From NCBI GenBank assembly GCA_036741355.1, contig DAINSK010000002.1, positions 104,727 through 168,726 on the forward strand: DNA of 64,000 bases, given 5' to 3'. The stretch comes from JBBRGK01 sp036741355 (GTDB lineage Bacteria > Chloroflexota > Dehalococcoidia > CAUJGQ01). A program made the position numbers and the translations under genes. Every line of letters starts with the position of its first letter. Within the stretch, counting starts at the first letter, position 1. Positions 59,935 through 64,000 of this stretch are shown here, in pieces. The notes under the pieces are model-generated. The model worked only from the letters and a program-made list of their open reading frames with translations, made no database searches and had not been told where the DNA came from.

Positions 59935-60924
59935 CTACTCGCGGACGCGACCACCACCAGCAAGGCGGCCAGTGGCGATTTCGTAGGGCCGTGAGATGCG
60001 AAGCCGGCGCGGCAGCACGGGGTGGGTCGCTCGAACTGCCCCGCACACCAGCCCATGCAACCGCTCATGCCGGCGCGTCCACCGAATGCCATACCCGCGT
60101 CGTACCGCAGCCGGGAGCAAGCCCGCCGTCATAAATGAGAGAACACCTGATAGCCGGTCCAGCCCTGCCCAGGGTAGCGGCGGGCGCAACACCACCCGTG
60201 CGGCCTGCGCCGAGGCTGGCACCACTCGCACGCTCCCGCACGCCACCTGCCCCGCCACGTAGGCACGGAGCGCTGGAGCGTCGGACCACAAGGCGGAGCG
60301 GTCTATGCCCATGCGCTCGCCCGCCGCTTGCGACTCACGCACTACCCGATTCTGCGCGCCCACGGAGAGCGGCCCGACCAGCGCTTCGTAGCTCACCAGC
60401 AAAGACTCGACAATGGTCGCCAGCACCCAGCGCGCAAGAGTTGGATCATTCGCGGCATACGGCGTCCCGGCCGGCAGGCGGTCCGTGGCGTTCTCTAGGG
60501 TGAGTGTGCCCGTGACCCGCTCGTGCACCCGGCGCAGGTCGCGAATCGCTGCGGTGGCCTCGGCCGTGGTCCCGAAGGTGACCAGCACCAGCCAGCGGAC
60601 GGTTGCCACCAGGCGACCGTAGGGATGGGTGGCGAAGGCGCTGTGCGCAACGACTGCTTGGCCGACCAGCGGATGGGCCACTTGCAGGAGCAGGGCCCGG
60701 CTGCCGCCCAGCAGCAGGACCGGTTCGCGGGCCAGACGCCAGGTCGCAGAGGCAGGTCCGAAGAGGCCGGGATCGGCACTACAATCGCGGAGCACGGAAG
60801 GAGAGGGTAGCCACGGCAACGGTCCGATGACCAGACCAAGCAGTTCCCGAAGCGCGGCACGAGTGTGCCGCCGCGAGTCGTCTGTCGCCGAGGAGGCTCC
60901 GCGGTTCCTATCTACTGTGCGCAT
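59935..60924 (-). CDS. DUF2236 (MpaB-like) oxygenase-type protein
   Basis: A 329-residue member of the DUF2236/oxygenase MpaB family (related to heme-dependent rubber oxygenase Lcp). Family landmarks are LFGPASATWRLAREPVLLLGGSRALLLQVAHPLVGQAV (about 52-90, only part quoted: REPVLLLGGSRALLLQVAHP), HSAFATHPYGRL, and the His-rich helix with RVHERVTG. Family members bind heme; substrate and reaction are unknown. ATG 60924 lacks a good SD. A CTTCAT-box promoter reads toward it from 61082-61050. Confidence 0.82.
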   Translation of the reverse strand: MRTVDRNRGASSATDDSRRHTRAALRELLGLVIGPLPWLPSPSVLRDCSADPGLFGPASATWRLAREPVLLLGGSRALLLQVAHPLVGQAVVAHSAFATHPYGRLVATVRWLVLVTFGTTAEATAAIRDLRRVHERVTGTLTLENATDRLPAGTPYAANDPTLARWVLATIVESLLVSYEALVGPLSVGAQNRVVRESQAAGERMGIDRSALWSDAPALRAYVAGQVACGSVRVVPASAQAARVVLRPPLPWAGLDRLSGVLSFMTAGLLPAAVRRGYGIRWTRRHERLHGLVCGAVRATHPVLPRRLRISRPYEIATGRLAGGGRVRE

Positions 60925-61049
60925 CACGCTACACGACCTGACCGATGTGCTCCGGGTATGCCCATTATGGCTGCTTCCTCTCCGACTCTGCCACACACGA
61001 GTTGGTCATCGTGCATGGTCAATCCGCGCCGGCCCTACGTCCCCCCTCC

Positions 61050-61082
61050 ACGGTACGGTGGCAAGATGAAGTCTCGATGAAT
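61050..61082 (-). promoter_or_regulatory. CTTCAT-box promoter 6 (DUF2236 gene)
   Basis: On the minus strand: ATTCAT (61082-61077), 5 bases, CTTCAT (61071-61066), 10 bases, TACCGT (61055-61050). Same architecture as the others with one mismatch in the first half-site. Confidence 0.7.
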
Positions 61083-61156
61083 ACGGCGCCAGTCGTGCCA
61101 GCCCATGCTCGACCCGCACGGGGCTCATCCGGAAGTCAGGTACGACTCAGCGCGCC

Positions 61157-61189
61157 CTTCATGCAGGCTTCATGTTCGGCCACTACGCT
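61157..61189 (+). promoter_or_regulatory. CTTCAT-box promoter 4 (ABC transporter)
   Basis: CTTCAT (61157-61162), 5 bases, CTTCAT (61168-61173), 10 bases, TACGCT (61184-61189). The 41 bases from 61156 match promoter 5 (63622-63662) at 38 positions. Confidence 0.8.
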
Positions 61190-61213
61190 GATCCAGGCCA
61201 GCCGATTCGGACG

Positions 61214-61330
61214 CTAGTGTCGAGCGCCTCCGTCATTCTCGTGGTCAGTGTTTCCATCACCGTTGGGCTGGTGTTCGGCGTCTATCCGGCGTACCGGGCG
61301 GGAAGCCTGCGTCCAATCGACGCGCTGGGT
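61214..61330 (+). pseudogene. Remnant of a MacB/FtsX-type permease C-terminus
   Basis: Translates as SSASVILVVSVSITVGLVFG then VYPAYRAGSLRPIDAL, the typical last helix and C-terminus of MacB/FtsX-like permeases. There is no body upstream: the sequence before it is promoter 4. It appears to be the leftover of a deleted permease gene, now in the leader of the BcrA-type ABC operon. Confidence 0.65.
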
Positions 61331-61403
61331 ATGAGTAGCAGTCGGTGGGTCGATACATCGGACGTGGTGGCCACCAAAACTATGATTCCGCCGAGGGAAC
61401 GCT

Positions 61404-62354
61404 ATGTCATCCTTTAATGCCGGCCCAGTCGTAGAGACCAACGCTCTGACAAAGAGGTTTGGCTCTATTCTGGCGGTGGATAGCCTGTCGCTGAGGGTCC
61501 CGGCTGGGGGTGTCTTTGGCCTGCTCGGTCCCAATGGTTCGGGCAAGACCACCACGATTTCGATGCTTCTCGGGTTGGTACGCCCCACTAGCGGCTCGCT
61601 TTCTCTTTTCAGTGAGCAATGCCCCACGCCATCGCGGGAGGCGCTGCGACGCACAGGGGCGATTGTGGAAGGGCCCGCCTTTTATCCGCATCTCAGCGGC
61701 CGCGAGAATCTCCTCTACTTCCAGGGCATCAGCAATAGAGGCCAACGGCAAGAAGTCGACCGCCTGCTCGAACTCGTGGGGTTGTTGGACCGGGCTGACA
61801 GTAAGTACCACACCTACTCCCTTGGCATGAAGCAACGACTCGGCATCGCGTATTCACTACTAGGCGAACCGGAGCTCGTCTTTCTTGATGAACCGACCAA
61901 CGGACTCGACCCCGCCGGTGTCGTCGACGTCCGCGGCCCCATCAAACGTCTGGGTGCCGGCGGCAGGACGATCGTGCTCTCCAGCCATCAGCTATACGAA
62001 GTCGAGCAGGTGTGTGACAACGTGGCAATCATCGGCAATGGCAGGCTGATTACGCAGGGCAAGGTTCTCGACCTGCTGAAGCAGCCAGACACGGTTCGCC
62101 TCACCACGACGGACGATGCAACTGCACAGCAGTTGCTTCAGAGCCTGGATTGGGTGGGAGAAGTTAGGGTAAACAACGGCAACCTCCTGGTCCGAGTACC
62201 TCCTGACTCCCTCGGCGGTGTCTCGAAGGCCCTCGCAGAGGCCGGCGTCTACGTCACCTTGATGGAGCCCATCCACATGACCCTCGAGGACTTCTTCCTT
62301 GAGGTGACGGCAGACAGCAGCCTCATGAAGCGACAGGAGGTCACACCAAGATGA
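61404..62354 (+). CDS. ABC transporter ATP-binding protein (BcrA/antimicrobial-peptide type)
   Basis: A 316-residue ATPase. Walker A GPNGSGKT (42-49), ABC signature present as YSLGMKQR (normally LSGGMKQR), Walker B LVFLDEPTNGLDP, H-loop SSHQLYE. The C-terminal extension resembles BcrA/CcmA-type subunits that pair with an ABC-2 permease in bacitracin or lantibiotic resistance. Overlaps the permease start by 4 bases (ATGA). Downstream of CTTCAT promoter 4. Confidence 0.92.
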   Translation: MSSFNAGPVVETNALTKRFGSILAVDSLSLRVPAGGVFGLLGPNGSGKTTTISMLLGLVRPTSGSLSLFSEQCPTPSREALRRTGAIVEGPAFYPHLSGRENLLYFQGISNRGQRQEVDRLLELVGLLDRADSKYHTYSLGMKQRLGIAYSLLGEPELVFLDEPTNGLDPAGVVDVRGPIKRLGAGGRTIVLSSHQLYEVEQVCDNVAIIGNGRLITQGKVLDLLKQPDTVRLTTTDDATAQQLLQSLDWVGEVRVNNGNLLVRVPPDSLGGVSKALAEAGVYVTLMEPIHMTLEDFFLEVTADSSLMKRQEVTPR

Positions 62355-63349
62355 ACCAGGTCCTCAATGTCGGCCGTTGGGAGTGGTTCAAGCTCGTCCG
62401 GCGCTGGCTGATATGGCTCTTGCTCTTTCTGCTCGTAGCCTTCTCCCTGGCGACGATCTGGGGCAACCTCTACGCCTATCGCCAGCTGAAAGCCACCGGA
62501 GTCGAGATGCGTTTCGGGATAGGTGAGCAGGGCGGCCGCGTCGGCTGCAATGATCTGCTGGCCGGGCGACTGCCAGCGAAGTTGCAGAGTGCTCAACCAA
62601 CTGTGGTGCAGAGCCTCATCACCCAATGCAACGACGCAACAACGCGCCAGCGATTGCAGCAGCGGCTGCAGGACATGTACCAACACTTCACGGCGCCGGG
62701 CAGCCTCGTGTACATGCTGCAGCAGGCCCAGGCGCTCGTCGTCCTGCTCGCCACGATCCTTGCCGCTTCTCTGATAGGCGCCGAATATGGCCTCGGCACC
62801 CTGCGCCCAGTCCTCGCTTCGGGCACGGGCCGCTGGCAATACCTGGCCGGCAAGCTGCTGCTACTCGCCCTGGCGGTAGGCGCCGCTCTGGCGATTCTTA
62901 CGGCTACCAGCTACGTAGCAAGCCTTGTCGCGAAGGCATTCGAGAGCGCTGCGCCAGGAGGAGCGGTACCCTTCGCCTGGGGCGATGTAGGGGCAGCGTT
63001 CGGTAAGGACTGGTTTGCGCTCCTGCCGGATGTGGCCTTGACCGCCTTCGTCACAGTCCTCGTCGGCTCGACAGCCTTCGGCCTGGCAATTGGCTTGGGG
63101 TACTATCTCGCGGAGCTTTCGATTGTCGTCATCTTTGCGCCCTTCACCTGATTCGACAACATCGCCAACTTTCTGCTTGGTCGCGCGATGGCAGGTTGGA
63201 ATGGCGGTGGTCTGTTTAACTCGGCTAATATTCCCGTGCCAAGCGATCTCCAATCAGTCATCGTGCTCGCAATCTACACAGTAGTACTCGGAAGTCTCGC
63301 CTTCTCGTTGTTCCTGAGACGCGATGTCAAGGGGGCCCTGGGCAGTTAG
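62351..63349 (+). pseudogene. ABC-2 type permease interrupted by an in-frame TGA
   Basis: The frame opens at 62351 and encodes an ABC-2 permease (N-terminal helix WLIWLLLFLLVAFSLATIW, EYGLGTLRPVLASGTGR cytosolic loop, several further helices). A TGA at 63149-63151 (codon 267) stops it in the middle of a helix pair. Reading on in the same frame gives 65 more natural codons (FDNIANFLLGRAMAGW; LQSVIVLAIYTVVLGSLAFS; FLRRDVKGALGS) and a TAG at 63347-63349. So the full permease would be 331 residues. Nonsense mutation, sequence error, or recoding are the options. Confidence 0.85.
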
Positions 63350-63434
63350 ATACTGTTCGCTATGCCTGCAAGATCTGTACCTCTCCGGCCACGCGGTGAG
63401 CAAGACTATCGAAGAGTTGGCCTCGGGGGAGCCG

Positions 63435-63605
63435 TCAAAACGGCACCTCCTTCGATCTGGTGTCCTCGGTCGTCGATGTCTCTGCTGCGTCTATCTTCGC
63501 TTCGCCCTTGCTGTCCAAGAGCTGGACGTCGGAGGCGATGATTTCTGCAGCTTCCCGTTCGTGCCCTTCCCGATCTTTGTACGAGCGGCGCTCGCGGAGC
63601 TGTAT
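63435..63605 (-). pseudogene. Remnant of single-stranded DNA-binding protein (ssb) C-terminal half
   Basis: Minus-strand translation: IQLRERRSYKDREGHEREAAE, then IIASDVQLLDSKGEA. This is the SSB OB-fold end (QTRSYxDxxGxxRxxxEVVAxDVxFL) followed by an acidic tail. The N-terminal half of SSB is missing: upstream DNA is promoter 5. A truncated leftover, with no start of its own. Confidence 0.6.
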
Positions 63606-63622
63606 GCCCTCTAAAGTCACGC

Positions 63623-63655
63623 CTTCATGGAGGCTTCATGTTCGGGCACTACGCT
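63623..63655 (+). promoter_or_regulatory. CTTCAT-box promoter 5 (MacB-like permease)
   Basis: CTTCAT (63623-63628), 5 bases, CTTCAT (63634-63639), 10 bases, TACGCT (63650-63655). Almost a duplicate of promoter 4. It directs transcription to the permease at 63838. Confidence 0.8.
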
Positions 63656-63837
63656 GACCCAGTGTCTGCGAGACGTTGGGCCGCTACAGCTATGGGCCGC
63701 GAAGAGGCCTGTAACGTTCGGAGTATCGGCATGCCCCGCCTGAACGAACTCTCAGGTATATGGCCGCCCATGTGCCTATCGTAGAAGTCGGAGCTTGCTG
63801 GAGCGAGGTCGGTGACGGGTAATGGAGGAAGCGGTGC

Positions 63838-64000
63838 ATGGACATCATCGAAACGGTACGGACGGCGCTGGAGGCGCTCTGGGCCAACAAGCTGCGGTCG
63901 GGCCTCACCATGCTGGGTATCGTCATCGGAGTGGGCGCGGTCATCGCGCTGATGTCCATCGGCAGCGGCGCCCAGGCGGCGATTGCGGCCAACATCAAGA
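63838..64000 (+). CDS. MacB-like ABC permease, N-terminal part (runs off right edge)
   Basis: The ATG at 63838 has GGAGGAAG upstream. The 54 visible codons, DIIETVRTALEALWANKLRS then GLTMLGIVIGVGAVIALMSIG and GAQAAIAANI, form the N-terminal cytosolic helix and first transmembrane helix typical of MacB permeases. The ATPase partner would be outside the window. Downstream of CTTCAT promoter 5. Confidence 0.85.
   Translation, partial: MDIIETVRTALEALWANKLRSGLTMLGIVIGVGAVIALMSIGSGAQAAIAANIK

Noticed and set aside
59622..60134. Overlapping ORFs on both strands between the phosphotransferase and DUF2236 genes
   Set aside because: No domain, no SD, compositionally Arg/Pro-rich; partly antisense to the DUF2236 gene.
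63149..63151. Selenocysteine or Trp recoding of the in-frame TGA
   Set aside because: TGA is an ordinary stop elsewhere in the window and no SECIS-like hairpin was evident.
63324..63614. 96-codon plus-strand ORF over the ssb remnant
   Set aside because: It is the complement of the recognisable SSB sequence and has a Cys/Leu-rich shadow composition.
1..64000. CRISPR arrays, insertion sequences, integrases, rRNA genes
   Set aside because: No regularly spaced direct repeats, transposase/integrase motifs or rRNA sequence were seen.

Overview
This is a high-GC bacterial chromosome window of about 64 kb that reads as a member of the Chloroflexota, most likely an aerobic Dehalococcoidia-like lineage. 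That assignment is inferred from gene content: an archaeal-type acyl-CoA mutase large subunit, several crotonases, a FadF/EMO-type ETF oxidoreductase next to ETF, DUF951, Rex, a ComB homologue, CbbQ/VWA proteins and many GTG/TTG starts. A 16S or marker-gene tree was not available, so the phylum is a moderate-confidence call.

Layout. 1-1.4 kb: a two-component system on the minus strand whose kinase runs off the left edge. 1.5-4 kb: a zinc-ribbon protein, tRNA-Pro(CGG) with terminator, a B12-dependent acyl-CoA mutase large subunit and a 50-aa membrane protein. 4-17.6 kb: lipid/acyl-CoA metabolism, with an SDR, three crotonases, an AI-2E-family permease, a frameshifted HTH-DUF2087 regulator, two tandem paralogous small proteins, and an operon of acyl-CoA ligase, membrane ETF:quinone oxidoreductase (EMO type), etfB and etfA. 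Acyl-CoA dehydrogenase electrons would flow through EtfAB to EMO and then to the quinone pool. 17.7-34 kb: housekeeping and cell-surface genes: coaE, a CbbQ-type ATPase with a giant repeat-bearing VWA partner, cinA, MoxR-DUF58-DUF4129, comB, pyrF, DUF951 and a bifunctional nuclease. 34.2-42 kb: a complete F1Fo ATP synthase operon in the order a-c-b-delta-alpha-gamma-[HAD phosphatase]-beta-epsilon, with palindromic repeats between alpha and gamma. 42.2-47.8 kb: murA (with Asp in place of the fosfomycin-target Cys), mreB, rex with its own operator, and a ThDP enzyme/thioesterase/ABM operon. 47.9-52.4 kb: DinB-like protein, a nuclease-like/phosphoribosyltransferase fusion, an SH3 membrane protein, a formyltransferase related to the hydrolase half of 10-formyl-THF dehydrogenase, and an HtrA-type protease.

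52.6-64 kb is an accessory region with a different character: gene remnants, broken ORFs, and a second two-component system. Its main feature is a repeated 33-bp promoter element, CTTCAT-N5-CTTCAT-N10-TACNNT, found six times with fixed spacing. It lies upstream of the regulator/kinase pair itself (divergently from a DUF2231 membrane protein), an FMN-binding/RnfD-like pair, a DUF2236 oxygenase-like gene, a BcrA-type ABC transporter and a MacB-like permease. This looks like a compact PhoB/OmpR-type regulon linking envelope flavin redox chemistry with export, and it is the most interesting signal in the window.
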